NCBI GenBank assembly: GCA_963457665.1
Contig: OY735212.1
Coordinates: forward strand, 55,108,038 to 55,172,037
Reading direction: 5' to 3'
Source of the DNA: Thysanoteuthis rhombus
Lineage: Eukaryota; Mollusca; Cephalopoda; Oegopsida; Thysanoteuthidae
Length of the DNA stretch: 64,000 nt
The stretch's first letter is position 1. Every line of letters begins with the position of its first letter. This document shows, piece after piece, positions 37,710-49,684 of this stretch. Both the position numbers and the translations under genes were made by a program. Under the pieces are notes generated by a model, which ran no database searches, was not told where the DNA came from, and saw nothing but the letters and a program-made list of their open reading frames with translations.

Positions 37710-38429
37710 GTACCCGCGTGTTTGTGTGAATATGTGTGGCATACGACTGGGCTCAGTTCCAATTTACTGGTCGAACAAATTTTGTGACGTGAAATTTTCA
37801 GAATTGTTTCTTTTCGAAGCTTTACCTTAAAAAACCCTATTGCATTGATACCGTTACTCTTTCATTCCTCTACAAATTAAAAAAAATGAAATAGGAAATA
37901 GATACGTAATCGTATTTTCAAAATGGAAGGTAAGTAAAAGAAATGATGAAGATATCAAAAAAAACAAAAAAAACAATACAGAGAAAAATATCAAAGAGAA
38001 TTCATAGAATTCAATGTTTCAAAAGTTCAAACCATTCCACTCCCTTATTGTGTGCTTCATAAGTACAACATCGTGTAAAATGAAAAAACCCCAATGTAAC
38101 AGGCGTTCAACCAAGGATAATATGTATACATAGTATTTACATATTATGTAGGTTTTTGATATACATACCCTTTTGCACTTTACTGACTCTTGAACACATG
38201 TAAAACCAGGCGAATTTTCACATTCACTCATTTGTTTTTATTTAGGGATTTAACTTTTATATTTATATGTTTTTTTTTAATATCCACGTATTTTGCTCCT
38301 ATGAACGGACAACCGTAGATCAAGAGCTCGTCAGGAGCTACCTACATATCTATCTATCTATATATAAAATGAAGTAAGGATTCGCTACGCTGATACTTTC
38401 ATGTTTCTTCCCTGCTTGGGCTTCTTCAA

Positions 38430-38516
<87 letters not shown>
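38430..38516. repeat. (CA)n(TA)n microsatellite
   Basis: CA repeat (38432-38461) joined to a TA repeat. Confidence 0.95.
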
Positions 38517-38518
<2 letters not shown>

Positions 38519-38731
38519 TCTTCCTTTCATCTTCTTTTGCTTTTTATTACAGATCGGTATTTAACAACTTTTAAGTAAGATTCATTGATCAAAATGGAAG
38601 ATTGAACCTGTATCAAGATCTGAACAGGCATTACTCACCGTTTTTGCTAACCGTTAGGAGGAATTTCTCAGATAAGAAATAGAGCTATATTTGCTACATA
38701 TTCATTGGCTATTGCACCACCATTTTGTTTG

Positions 38732-39160
38732 ATACCGTCAACCAAAACTGTCAAGAAAACCGTCTAACTAGGTTTCTTCAGCTTTCAAGTTTGTATGGCT
38801 GGCTGGTTGGCTCATAGGCTGACTATGTATGTATCATGTCTACAGGTCGCGACGATGGAGCTAGAGGGCTGATATTTTCAACAGTTATTTTTTTATGTCT
38901 AAGAAACTTTTTTTGGTTTATAGTAGCTGCCCCTATTTGCTATGTCAGATTATACCAAATTGATCTATTTGGTCTAGAAGCCTTCACATTTTTTTTTTTA
39001 AATTTTGACTTTTTCAATGATCACTACTCTACAAAGCGTAATAAGTAACGTCAATTGATACCTTTCCCATATTTTTAATTGATCACCCCCAACACTACAT
39101 GCCAACAGCAGACGCCAGTAACGTGATTGTTTCTATTGAGTAACTGACCAGGCTTGTTTG
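38732..39160 (+). repeat. Family A, copy 14
   Basis: Very well-preserved 5' end (ACCGTCAACCAAAACTGTC at 38735; TTCTTCAGCTTTCAAG; GGAGCTAGAGGGCTG at 38858) and a full 3' end (GTTTCTATTGAGTAACTGACC). Confidence 0.85.
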
Positions 39161-39229
39161 TTTATTATCTAGCAGACAACTATACTCATTTTTGTGAAAT
39201 TTGTTTCTTTGTGTTTGTCGGATATTTTG

Positions 39230-39760
39230 TCTTCATCGTTCCTTTTCTCCATGTCTGCGATATTGTTCGAATAGTTTTGCGTCAGTCAAGATAATGTGAC
39301 GCCTGAGTTTGTGATCTGCCACTTGTTCTTGCCTGGTTTCCTAGTTGTTGTTGGTCTGATTGAGTTGTTATTTGTAACGGCATAGAGGGCAGCCTCGGGG
39401 CCATTTGGCTGTGCTGATTTCCCTTCAGAGGAACTGATAGGGAAGTCTGGCGTCATTCATGCAGTGCACATCGACAGTCTATCTGAGCCGATGTTTGCTG
39501 ATGGTGGCATCAATGCTATTGGCTTGATCTTTCTCTGGGACTGCTAGCTTGCTGACGTAGTCCTCTTATTTGATATTCATGTCTGATCAAAAATTCTGTT
39601 GGTATGAGAGCTCGAATTTCTCGATGTCTCGACAGTGGCGGGTCCGTGTTTTGCATCCGTAAAATGAGATTGAAATGACACAGCTTGATACGCGATGAGT
39701 ATAGTTTTTTGTTTCTGGAGATACGGTCGGATAATCTTCCAAAAGTATGCTTCATGGGTT
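39230..39760 (-). pseudogene. LINE RT C-terminal remnant (FGRL-type)
   Basis: Reading down from 39755 the frame gives MKHTFGRLSDRISRNKKLYS, then SRIKLCH. In shifted frames it continues GCKTRTRHCRDIEKFE, NSIDATISKHRLR and MNDARLPYQFL. This follows the order FGRLS.RVW.N..L...TK...Y.A...(L)LYG.ETWT.Y.RHIK.LE...SIEA.I...QLRW.GH..RM.D.RLP.Q.L known from RTs of non-LTR elements. There are multiple frameshifts. It lies immediately upstream of family A copy 15. Confidence 0.75.
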
Positions 39761-39765
39761 AAGCA

Positions 39766-40175
39766 TTATTAGAAACCGTCAACCAAAACTGTCACCAAAA
39801 CTGAAAAAATATGTCTCTTCAGTTTTCAAAGTGGTCTGTCGGTCCGTCTGTCTGGAACTGGAGGGTAATTCGAACGATTACTCTCTATTATGGCTATAAA
39901 CATTTCTTTTTTCTTTTTTTTCAAAATTTTGTCTAAAATACCTTGATTAATTGGGGGTCAGTCTACAATGATTATTTATTTTAAATTGATTACTAGTTTG
40001 ACTCCGCTTGCTTTTTAGAAATTCCAACATTTTCGTGATCCAACAAAGGGCAAGAGAAGTGAATTGTTCATTGATCTCTGCTTATTCCAATTTCCTAATT
40101 GATCACCCCAAACGTGGCATACTACCAAAAACGTTGGGACATGACGGTTTATATCGAGTGACTAATCTGACCTGT
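39766..40175 (+). repeat. Family A, copy 15
   Basis: Begins ATTAGAAACCGTCAACC at 39767, the best example of the 5' terminus, and ends GGTTTATATCGAGTGACTAA. The GGCTGGCTATG block is replaced by CGGTCCGTCTGTCTGG. Confidence 0.8.
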
Positions 40176-41139
40176 CATTGTTATCAATATTTGGTTGGTC
40201 TTACTTGTGTTGTTTTCTTTTTGCTGTCTACATGTCCCATGCTTTATGGCTTCAAGAGATTGACATGGTCCTCATACTAACCAGCCATGCATATTTATAC
40301 AAATCCTCTTCTTGCTGCCTGTCCTCAGCTTTTGATCTGAATTAGAAACCGCCCTTTTACTTTTTTGTACATATAATTTGTCCTTGCCATCTTTTTACGG
40401 TGTAGATCCCTGAGCATGGTCATTGACTCACTGGTCACCTGATCCATCGGTTAAACTTTATCTCGTGTCCAGCCCAAGAAAAGTCCTGATTACAGCCTTT
40501 TTTTAGTCTATTTAAAATTCCGTTCTTTTTTCTTTTATTTCCTTTACCTCTGTTTCACATAGTCGCATTCAAGCACCTCGACGTTTTTGTCGTGGACATT
40601 TATTGGCATGATGGCTTTGAGCTTTGTCATTCATTTTCATAGTTCTTCGGCTCATTGGTATAATATCCTCATTCGTCTACTTGAGAGGAGTTAATAAAAA
40701 GCCAACATATAGAATTGTTTTTTTAGACCCTTAAAAAATTGGATCTAGATGATTTGGGTTGCGTCTGGATCTCAAAAATTGCTATTCAGATGACTTTTTA
40801 ATAAATTAATATTTTCGTTTATGCTTTTTCCTCTATTTCAGTTGTAAGTCTGACAAAAAAAAAATGGCATTGAACCTGAAAGTAAATTTAGCATTCTATC
40901 TTAGCGATCTTTCAGTTCCTATTGAAAATTTTCCCTACTAATAAAAATTGTAAAAAAATAAAATAAATAAATTGTAGAATATTCATATATATACCTGGCG
41001 AAAATTATGCAAGAGTCCTTATTCAGCAAAAATGCAGTAGTCACATCTTCATTTACAACCGTTTCATCATGTAGCCTTGCGTTCAAAATCTGTGCCTTTT
41101 CTTGAATATGATGATGAGATAATCATGTTGACGATATCA

Positions 41140-42175
41140 ATAGGGACTGAATGACGGCAAGTCCCCTCAAGTCTCCAGTCCTCCCTTTCGCAATCTCACA
41201 GTCCACAGCAATGCTGTGGATTATCGTTGGAGGCTGAGTGACAGTAAATCTCCTCGGGTCTCCAGCCCTCCTCTCATGTCATCCACACGTCACAGCAGTG
41301 CTGTGGTTTGTTCAATCCTCACCCTGTCTTTTTCTTGGCTAATCGGCCATTGCTACCAGTTGGGGCCGTAGATTTCATATTTCTATTTCTTTACTCAGTA
41401 TTCCTGCAGTCCCCAATCATTATTATTATCATCAATATTACTATCATTATTTTTCGTTATCACACCAGTTACCTGGTGGTCATGGCTGGAGACTGAGTGA
41501 CAACAAGTCTCGTCAGATCTCCAGCCCTCCTCATTCACAATCCACAGCAGTGCTATGGTTCACGGTTTCACACCAGTTGCCCAGTAGTTATCGCTGGAGA
41601 CTGAGTGACGGTAAGTTCCTTCAGGTCTTCAGAACTCCCCTCATATCTCCCCCACTTAACACAGCTGCTCTGTGGCTCAAGCCTCAACCACCATTTATAG
41701 TGTTTTTGTTATTCCCCTCTCTCTCTTCCCTGTTAGGCCAAGGCTAACAGCTTGGCTTATAGATCTCATATTACTAGCACTCTCCTCAGTATTTGTGCAG
41801 TCTCCGGCTATGCAGTTGTCTGTGAAGTTTCAATCCTTCACCCTAATCTCGCTTTCAGTGTCTTTGGTGCTGTTCCATGTACACCTACTACTACTTGTAT
41901 TATCTTAACTTTCATGTTTCACACCATCTTCAGTTCCCTTACCAAGTCCTGGTATTTTCCCAGCTTTTCACTCTCTTTCGTATTCACTCTGTCATCCACG
42001 GGCCCAACAACGTCTATTATTTGACAGGATCTCCTTCTATTCTCCATGATTATCAGATTCATTCTTCTTGCTGCCTTTTTCTTTGCTGTTAGGTCATTGC
42101 TAACAACTGGGGGTCGTAGATCCCATATTCCGAGTACTCTCCTCAGTATTCATGCAGTGGCCAATAGTTGTTGTT
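41140..42175 (-). pseudogene. Family C LINE RT tails, several partial tandem copies
   Basis: Blocks matching the reverse strand of TARILRRVLGI and its downstream tail recur here. The GGAGACTGAGTGACxxxAAGT block occurs at about 41139 (diverged), 41230, 41490 and 41597. The CACTCTCCTCAGTATT(T/C)(G/A)TGCAGT block occurs at about 41779 and 42135. The CTGTTAGGxCAxxGCTAACA block occurs at 41731 and 42087. The 41789-41930 segment also matches 8200-8360 (TCTCGC(T/C)xTCAGTGTCTT). These are decayed LINE 3' ends, duplicated in place. Confidence 0.55.
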
Positions 42176-42315
42176 GTTTTTGTGGTGGTATTACATTCGT
42201 GGTGGTGGTGGTGGTGGTAGTGGTATTCCTGTTATCGTTGTTGTGCTGGTGGTGGTACGTTTTTTGTGGTGGTGATGGTGGTGATAGAGCTGCTGCTGCT
42301 GCTGCTCCTAGATAT

Positions 42316-42398
<83 letters not shown>

Positions 42399-42400
42399 GT
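42176..42400. repeat. TG/GGT-rich low complexity, (TATATG)n and (TTA)n
   Basis: Runs of TTG, GGT and GCT, then TATATG hexamers (about 42316-42346), then about 17 TTA units (42347-42398). Confidence 0.9.
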
Positions 42401-42469
42401 GTCTTTATTCTTATTAAGCTTTTCCTTTTCTGTTTCTTTCAGGTGAGTAACTCGATGTCATCGTTCCTA

Positions 42470-42645
42470 GTATACGCATGCGCACTGAAAGGTGCATTCG
42501 CGCCCATCCACTGCAGACATGCCCTTGATAACCGCAGAAAAGAAAAGAATCGAAACGACTTCACAAGAATCGATATTGCAGTTTTCGAGCAAACAAGCGT
42601 CAGAGGGAAATAAATGGGGAAATGGTTACCAAGCAACCGGAAGTC
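42470..42645. promoter_or_regulatory. Promoter-like motif cluster (NRF1-like, RFX X-box, ETS)
   Basis: A non-repetitive, CG-containing island holds ACGCATGCGCACT (about 42474-42486, NRF1-like), GTTACCAAGCAAC (42625-42637, fits the RFX X-box GTTRCC..RGYAAC pattern) and directly adjoining CCGGAAGT (42637-42644, ETS core). This combination is typical of TATA-less promoters of housekeeping and ciliary genes. A TTTCAGGTGAGT sequence at 42437-42448 has both acceptor and donor character. No coding exon could be tied to it. Confidence 0.35.
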
Positions 42646-42702
42646 AAGTTGTATAGCAAACACACGCGCGTGCAGGTGCGCACATGCATGCATTTATTGT
42701 GA

Positions 42703-43150
42703 GATACCGTCAACTGATTCTGTCAATGTAGATTTCTTTGGTTTTCTCGTCGGTCTGGCTGGTTGGCCGGCTATAGACGTATCACGCTCACAGGCCACAC
42801 CAATGGAGCTAGAGGGCTGAAAATTCAAGCATTAACTCCTCATTATTCCTTGGAAAATATTTCGTTTTGTTCATTTTTTTTCATCTCTCCAAGGAATAGT
42901 CTTTTTTTTTATTTTTAAAGGAGGCCAATTTTCAAAGTGAGTTTTGTATGGGTCGTTGGTCTCTGGCTGTATGTTTTCACGCTTGTTTTATTTTAAAATC
43001 CAGACATCTCAGTAATCCAACAAAAATCAAAAAAGTAACTTGTTCGTTGATCATCCCCTTTTACCAAATTTCAATTGATCGCCACCCAACACGACATGCT
43101 GCCAAAACATGTAGCTTATATGAAAGTTTAGTATTGAGTGAATATCCGAA
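42703..43150 (+). repeat. Family A, copy 16
   Basis: ACCGTCAACTGATTCTGTCA (42706), GGTCTGGCTGGTTGGCCGG, CCAATGGAGCTAGAGGGCTG (42802) and TATTGAGTGAATATCC at the 3' end. It abuts the promoter-like patch. Confidence 0.85.
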
Positions 43151-43514
43151 CTGGTTTTAAATATTTTCTCCACACTTGGTCACCCTAAGTAAGGCTTTTC
43201 AGCCAAATATCACCTCCCAGGGAGTGAATTACACCACACAATTTCAGACGAGTAAAACATGTTGAAATATCTCATTGGTGTAGTTATTGTAAAAGTTCTG
43301 AACATTACAACATGTCACGTTGAAAATGAACACTATGAAAGCAATAACAGAGTTAAATGACTTACTTAAAGGTTGTTGAATATGTTAAAATGGCTTATTT
43401 GTATTAGTATTACAATAACTTTTCATATTTTTACGTCACTTAACTATAACTAAATTTAATCTTGTTCTATAGGAAAGTTCGACAGAAAAAAAACTGACAC
43501 ACACACCCATACTC

Positions 43515-43563
43515 TCTCTCTCTCTCTCTCCCTCTCCTCTCTCTCTCTCTCTCTCTGTTTCTC
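43515..43563. repeat. (TC)n microsatellite
   Basis: TC dinucleotides with a few C insertions. Confidence 0.95.
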
Positions 43564-43829
43564 TCCTATTCGAGAATCATTTAAAAAAAATAAGAGACGA
43601 TTACCACATCATAAAAACGTCATATTTTTTAGGGAACAAATCTCTTTTGGATTCAATGTGTGCAATCATTTTCCAAACGTTTGGGATCTTGTACTTACGA
43701 AATTAGACGATGTAAGACTATGTAAGATGGGTTATTTTCTCTTTTCATTGTTTAAAATCGGTATTATAGCGTTCGTGTGTTATGTAACCAAATCGACAAA
43801 TACTTGCGGCAGATCCACGAAGAAACTGG

Positions 43830-43889
43830 CCAAGCGATTGGATCATAGGCCGAGCGATTGGTTCATAGGCCGAGCGATTGGATCATAGG
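43830..43889 (-). repeat. Minisatellite, 3 x 20 bp, each with a CCAAT box
   Basis: Units at 43830-43849, 43850-43869 and 43870-43889 (CCGAGCGATTGGATCATAGG and two one-base variants). On - every unit carries CCAATCGC, matching the NF-Y core CCAAT with a favourable downstream C. The spacing is exactly 20 bp. Confidence 0.9.
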
Positions 43890-44017
43890 GCACCAAATAT
43901 GAGATGTATTAGTGAAAAGAAGAATTAGTTCGGCAATCATTCTAATATTAATGATCGTCTAAACTAGCTTGCTAACTGATGTTTCATCCACAGTACGTTA
44001 GATAACTGAAAAACACA

Positions 44018-44139
<122 letters not shown>

Positions 44140-44325
44140 GGTGGGTGTGTGCTAGTGTGTAACTATCTTAAAGGCATGTAAGTTCTGAGAGTTGAAAAAT
44201 GATCACATTTTTCCTTTCCTGAATCGTTTCATGAGCCTTAGTTGAAATAAACACTCTAATATATTTTTCGTCGTACAAACTTCAAAGATGACGATGTTTA
44301 TAGATCATATTAGTTACATTACTTT

Positions 44326-44327
<2 letters not shown>

Positions 44328-44365
<38 letters not shown>

Positions 44366-44384
44366 ATATATATATATATATATA
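44328..44384. repeat. (ATCT)n(TA)n microsatellite
   Basis: About nine ATCT units followed by TA repeats. Confidence 0.95.
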
Positions 44385-44389
44385 TTCTC

Positions 44390-45230
44390 ACAATACCATG
44401 TTCATTTCCCTATTTCTCTCAATGAAGATTTGCATCAGGAAATAGATATATTTGTGCCAATCATAGGAGCAACGCCCAAACATGAATACTTGCTTCATGT
44501 AGAATGGACATTACAATGGACAGAAATTATCTCAGTCAACTCTAAATTCGGTGAGCTGATTCGATTCTTCCAGCTGTTAACCGTTAACCCAACCCCAAAT
44601 CCTTTTGATTCTTAAAAGATCACTCCCAGTTGAGCCATCGACTTTGACCCTCACTTCTAATTGGAATTTTGTTATCAATTGAAATACACCGTGTCGATCT
44701 GAAAATTTAAATTGGTCCAGATTGTCCAATTTCAAGTGGTAAATTCTGATTTATCATCAAATGAGCCAATGATGGGTACTTAGGCAAATAAGGGGTTTGA
44801 GATTAACATCGAAGTCTGGATGGCAACAAGGATTTAATCAGAAACTATTAATTTGGCCCCCTGTGACTTTCCCTAACAGACTTTCGACTGATCCGGTTGA
44901 AGCCTGCCAATGCTTCCGTTTCTAAACTGATAATTATAACTCGGAATCTCTGTGGATTAAGCGAAAACTGCGTCAGAATGAAACGATTTGATCTTTACTG
45001 AATTGGATTTAGAAACGCAGAAATAACGGTAACTGAGTCAAAAGATCGAGCTAATCTCAATTGAACCAAGAGTTTAATTCATGTACTCGAATGTATTCAA
45101 AATAGGCTTTTGTGACAGGTGTTAATTGCGTCATCAACCCAGCTTCAGTTGAGTTGGGGTGGAATTAGACTTATTTGAGAATTTGTAGTAAAATTGGGTT
45201 TGGCCGATATCAGAATTAGTATCATTTTTG
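44390..45230. other. No recognised gene
   Basis: Slightly less AT-rich, non-repetitive sequence. The 61-codon open frame at 44430-44615 shows no motif. Confidence 0.4.
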
Positions 45231-45234
45231 AAAA

Positions 45235-45560
45235 TATTGATTCTTGGATGTGACCCTCTTTTCACTCGGGCTGTTCTGTGCTTTTACTACTGCCAGTGGG
45301 GGTCTGGATTTGTAGCTCATAACAGAATCCCAATCGTCAGCATTTTCTTATCAGGGAATTATGAGTAATGAAGTCAGTGTCCACTGTATGTATGTTGTTC
45401 TTGATTCTATAGACTTCTAATAGGTCAGCATTTTCTTCTGTATTCCAGAGTCTTTAGATTAAGTTGTTTTAATATTTCAGAGTATAGATCTCCCAGCCTT
45501 GGATGGTCTCGGTGGCCTTCTGTACTCGTTCGATGTCATCCGATTTTAAAGATCACAACG
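45235..45560 (-). pseudogene. CR1/L2-like LINE RT C-terminal remnant
   Basis: Reading down from about 45535 on - gives IERVQKATETIQGWEIYTLK, then a stop-broken line, then RLWNTEENADLLEVYRIKNN and HTVDTDFIT. The order IE.VQRR.TK.I.G...L.Y..RL..L.L.TLE.RR.RGDLIEVYKI is the standard C-terminal region of CR1/L2-type RTs. It belongs to the same broad class as the remnant at 1.9-2.3 kb but on the other strand. Confidence 0.7.
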
Positions 45561-46269
45561 TGGAATAAACATTATTAAACGGAATGAAATAACCGAAAGA
45601 ACTGAATAATCGATATTAGCAAAATGAGTGTAATTAACCTTATATTAATTGATTTTTTATTGTTATTAATTTCTACATTAATGTCAGGATTAATTAAAAT
45701 TTGCTCCTGGATTATACATGACTGGAAAATTTGTGGACACATTGCCTTTAAACCAAAATCCTTAATAAGAGACTTAATTGCATCAATTCCAAGAGAATTT
45801 AGTCATCAAATGGTGTCCAATCGATCGAACGATAAAATCACATTTGGAATTTGCGATTCCAAATGGATGAATTTCATTGGAATCTGCAGGAAACTGTACA
45901 AATAGAAAATATGTATCTTATAGGGAAAAGAATTGGCCTTGCTATTGGGTGGCTGAAAACATTTGCTCTGTTTTAATCGTTAGATGACATTAGGGGTATA
46001 TAATTCCAATTGATTTTATTCAAAATGATTATTTTGGATTATGTTTCGATGGTTCCGAAAACGGGGTGCATTAAAAATTGTCAGTGTCGGGATATACTTG
46101 TTTATTGATTATGACACCGAAGATAGAAGAAAATAAGCAACATTTTCGGTATAACATATATATTTTTTTGAGGAAATATAAATATGCGACCCAAACAAAA
46201 AAGAAAAAATAGCTAGTTTATGCAGACGTAGTTCGCGCATATGCCCCACCACTGGCCATTCCTTTCCAA

Positions 46270-46620
46270 CTGAGTTTTAATGCATTTCTATTGTAAAATC
46301 ATTATTTTTATCTATATATTAGCCCCATTCTGTATTCAGTAATGCTTGCATCAATTCCTGATCGTGATAATCCATTTCTTCTTCATTTCCATTGTAAAAT
46401 AATCAGGTTTTCGTTCACATTGGATATATATTAGCCCTATCCTATCAGCAATGTTTACATTGATTCCTGACCTATGACAATACTGTTTCTCCTTGTTATC
46501 AATGCATTTTCATAATAAAATCATTAGCGCTGCATCTATATAACGTATATTATAGCCTTCTTCTGGTGATAACAGTTGTCTCAATTCATGGTCACCTGCG
46601 ATGTCTTTCTTCCTGATTCT
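46270..46620 (+). repeat. Family D tandem array, three units of about 115 bp
   Basis: Units start at about 46280, 46387 and 46505 with GCATTTCTATTGTAAAATCA, CATTTCCATTGTAAAATAAT and GCATTTTCATAATAAAATCA. Each has TATATATTAGCCC or TATATTATAGCC and then a CAATTCCTGATC / GATTCCTGACC / CAATTCATGGTC box. Reverse copies lie at 27.5-28.0 and 29.6 kb. Confidence 0.65.
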
Positions 46621-46624
46621 CAAT

Positions 46625-47105
46625 AGACAATACACACAGAGAATACTAAGCTTATTTAAAGTAAATTTGAATGAAAATGATAAATTTTACAGATTTATCA
46701 TCATCAGTTTTTTTCCTCTCCTGCTAGAAACATTTATATTTTTAACTACGGGAAAAGGACTGGAGATAAGCAACAGAAATGATGAAGAGTTGGCAATGTC
46801 AGTGGGCAGTGATGGAAAGGAACAAACTTTGTGTACCTGTAACTGATTCAGATGCTGTCAGTGCAAAATATAACCATGATTATTGCTATTCCTTTACAAC
46901 CTGAAATTGCAATGGCAAATTCTGATCAGAATGAATGACAGATTTAAAACAGAGATAATCTATGTATATGATAAATAATTTTTTGGTTTCTCTGTTGACT
47001 ACGATGGATTCTTCTGCTTGGAAAAACAAGGTACACAACTCGTGATACCAAATGGTATTTCTTTCATACTAGTTTCGATAAAAAAAAAAAAAGAACCGAT
47101 TTTAG
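46625..47105. other. No recognised gene
   Basis: AT-rich. An 81-codon open frame (46601-46846) shows no family resemblance. Confidence 0.4.
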
Positions 47106-47111
47106 AAATCA

Positions 47112-47320
47112 TTAATAAAAACTCCAAAATTGTCAAGTTTGGTTTCTTCTGTTTTCAAGTTTGGCTGGCTGGCTCGCTATTAATGTGTGTCATGCGTACA
47201 AGCGGCACCAATGAGGCTAGAGGGCTGAAAATTCCAACATTTATTCCTTATTATGTCTACAGAAAACTTTTTTTTATCCCCAGCCCATAGGCTTTTGGAG
47301 GGTAATATGTATACTTCCAT
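47112..47320 (+). repeat. Family A, copy 17 (5' half)
   Basis: ATTAATAAAAACTCC start, GTTTCTTCTGTTTTCAAG, GGCTGGCTGGCTCGC, AGGCTAGAGGGCTGAAAATTC (first 20 bases diagnostic). It stops after the GCTTTTGGAGGG block. Confidence 0.8.
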
Positions 47321-47329
47321 TCTTTCCAT

Positions 47330-48350
47330 ATCTTCGACTGAAACTTAAGTATGAATATTATGATGAGGTGGAATAATTGAATAGAACAAAATAATGAAGA
47401 AATATTTACCGGCGTACATATATTTTGTTCTATTTTATTTATTTTTTTTTTTTCTGCAAATTGATCCGTCTTCCAAATTACAGGAGATTACAAAATGATG
47501 CCGACGACAAAACGTGCGTTTTTTTGTTCAGCGTAGCTGTGATGCATATTACTATTGAAAATTCCACTGCTTGTCCGATTGATCTTCCGTACTCAGCAGA
47601 AAATACCCCGTGGGACCATGGATAACGATGCCTTCCTTATAAACAAGCTGATAGTTACAAGTGATTTTCCATTTTTAATACAAAATATCGTGTGCTTCAG
47701 TGCAGTTTAGTTACCTGATAATAAAACTAAGTATTTTTGTTGAAATTATCTGACTTTGTTTCAATTTTTTTCTTAAGGGAGGTAATTTTAATGACTCAAT
47801 ATTGAATTTCTCGGGACATTGTTTACTGTTATCGATAATGGCGTCGTTGTTGATTTCTAGTGGAATATATGAAACGCCGAAATAAAGTCAGAGTTTACGT
47901 TACAATTAATGGAAATATGTAGTTTGTTTTATGTTCACGCAATGAACTGGGCTGATTTACTTTTAGAAAAACATTTACAAAATCAAGAACTGATTTTTCA
48001 ATTTCAAGTTATCACATTTTTAAAATCAGATATTGATTTCACCTGAAATATTTGTTCTAAATTGTTCATGCCTACGCATTGATTATATAAAAACAAAATT
48101 TTGGTGAATTCACATGAATATTTAAAAGATTATCAAAGAATTTAGTCAATTTTCTAGAAATATTTAAAAAAATATTTAATTAAATTTTATTCAAAAACTA
48201 TTTCGGCATTTGGTCTTACAGCATTCTGTCTAGTGTAATAATGACACCTAATGGGTTCTTGTCCATCGAGACACAATGAATGCATAAATATTCGGAATTA
48301 ACATCTCTATTCTTCTGCCTATGAATCTGTTATCAATTCACTTGTTAGCA
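47330..48350. other. No recognised gene
   Basis: AT-rich sequence. The 66-codon open frame 47425-47625 begins in a T-run and lacks motifs. Confidence 0.45.
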
Positions 48351-48354
48351 ATGT

Positions 48355-48875
48355 ATTAGAAACTGTCAACTAAAACTGTCGACATAGGTTTCATCTGTTT
48401 TTAAGTAAATCTGGCTGGCTATGTAAGCAACACACATACATGCCGCACCAATGGAGTTAGAGGGCTGAAGATTCTCATATTGACTCTGCACTATGTGTAG
48501 AAAAATGTTTTTCTCTTGTCTACTCCCTAAATAAGTTTCAAGTTTTGGGTGGGGCGATTTTCAGTGTAATTTTGATTTTTGCAATCTAATTTCATGTTAG
48601 ATTAGTCCTTTAGTCAAAGTCTGGCAAGTTTATTCATTCTGCTGTACATTTTGAAGATTCAGACTGGGTGGTTACTGACCAACTAATTAATCATTTAATC
48701 TGTGTCCAGTAAAATTGACGCTTGCTTTTGTAAAATTCGGACTTTTTTTTCAGTGATCACTGACTATCAAAATGCGACAGAAATGACATATTCATTGCTC
48801 ATCCTTTTATCACTTTTCTTTATTGATCATACCCAACAGGGCGTGACAGTTTCTATTGAATAACTGACCAGACAT
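48355..48875 (+). repeat. Family A, copy 18
   Basis: One of the longest copies. It starts ATTAGAAACTGTCAACTAAA at 48356 and ends CGTGACAGTTTCTATTGAAT near 48843, so both inverted ends are intact. Confidence 0.85.
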
Positions 48876-48954
48876 TTTTTATTTAGATTACGACGATTGA
48901 ACATCGTCAGAACTCCCCCCAGTGCTTTATAAGTGTTATATACTTTGTAATAGC

Positions 48955-49225
48955 TTTTATTTTGAACTGGCTGATTGCCTATGTATGAAAATATGTATCA
49001 ATACAGCTAGAGGGCTGAATTTTTCTTCAACATTTATTCTTCATCATGACTACGAAGTAAAACTTTTTTTGCTATTTCAAAATCAGTTTTTTTTTGTGGT
49101 GCTTGTAAGTGCACAGTAACTTTATGCCAATTTGGTCACTAGTTGGTGTCTGATTTTTTTTTTCTCAAAATAATAACTTTTTAGCGATTCAACAACAGGT
49201 GAGAGAAGTAGTGAATTTATTGATC
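48955..49225 (+). repeat. Family A, copy 19 (partial, next to copy 18)
   Basis: Enters the family at the GGCTGATTGCCTATGTATG block (48967), includes CAGCTAGAGGGCTGAA and GAGAGAAGTAGTGAATTTAT, then loses identity before the 3' end. Confidence 0.7.
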
Positions 49226-49342
49226 AAAAGTTGTATAAAAATAAGAGGAAAACAGAAAAAAACGGCTTTCTGTTCATTGTAAACATCAATCCATCCATTT
49301 ATCCATCTATCTCCCTCTTTCTCTCTCTATATCTGTTAACTT

Positions 49343-49344
<2 letters not shown>

Positions 49345-49414
<70 letters not shown>
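49345..49414. repeat. (TA)n microsatellite
   Basis: About 35 TA units. Confidence 0.97.
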
Positions 49415-49417
<3 letters not shown>

Positions 49418-49542
49418 GTATAATTCAAGCTCTGCTTTAGATGAACTTGATGCTTAATGTTGAACGTATCGAGCACTTCATGGAATAAACCCATCACACG
49501 TCGAATATCATATATCATATTGTATTCCTGATTTGTATCATA

Positions 49543-49680
49543 CAAATACATATATGTATATATATGAATATATATATATATGTGTGTGCATGTGTGTGTG
49601 TGTGCGTGCGTGTGTGTGTATATATGTGTGTGCGCATGCACACACACACACACACACACATACACACACATGTATATACA
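49543..49680. repeat. TA/TG/CA compound microsatellite
   Basis: TATATG, TG with CGTG interruptions, then CA repeats. TG and CA arms (about 49579-49675) make an imperfect inverted repeat. Confidence 0.95.
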
Positions 49681-49684
49681 ATGG

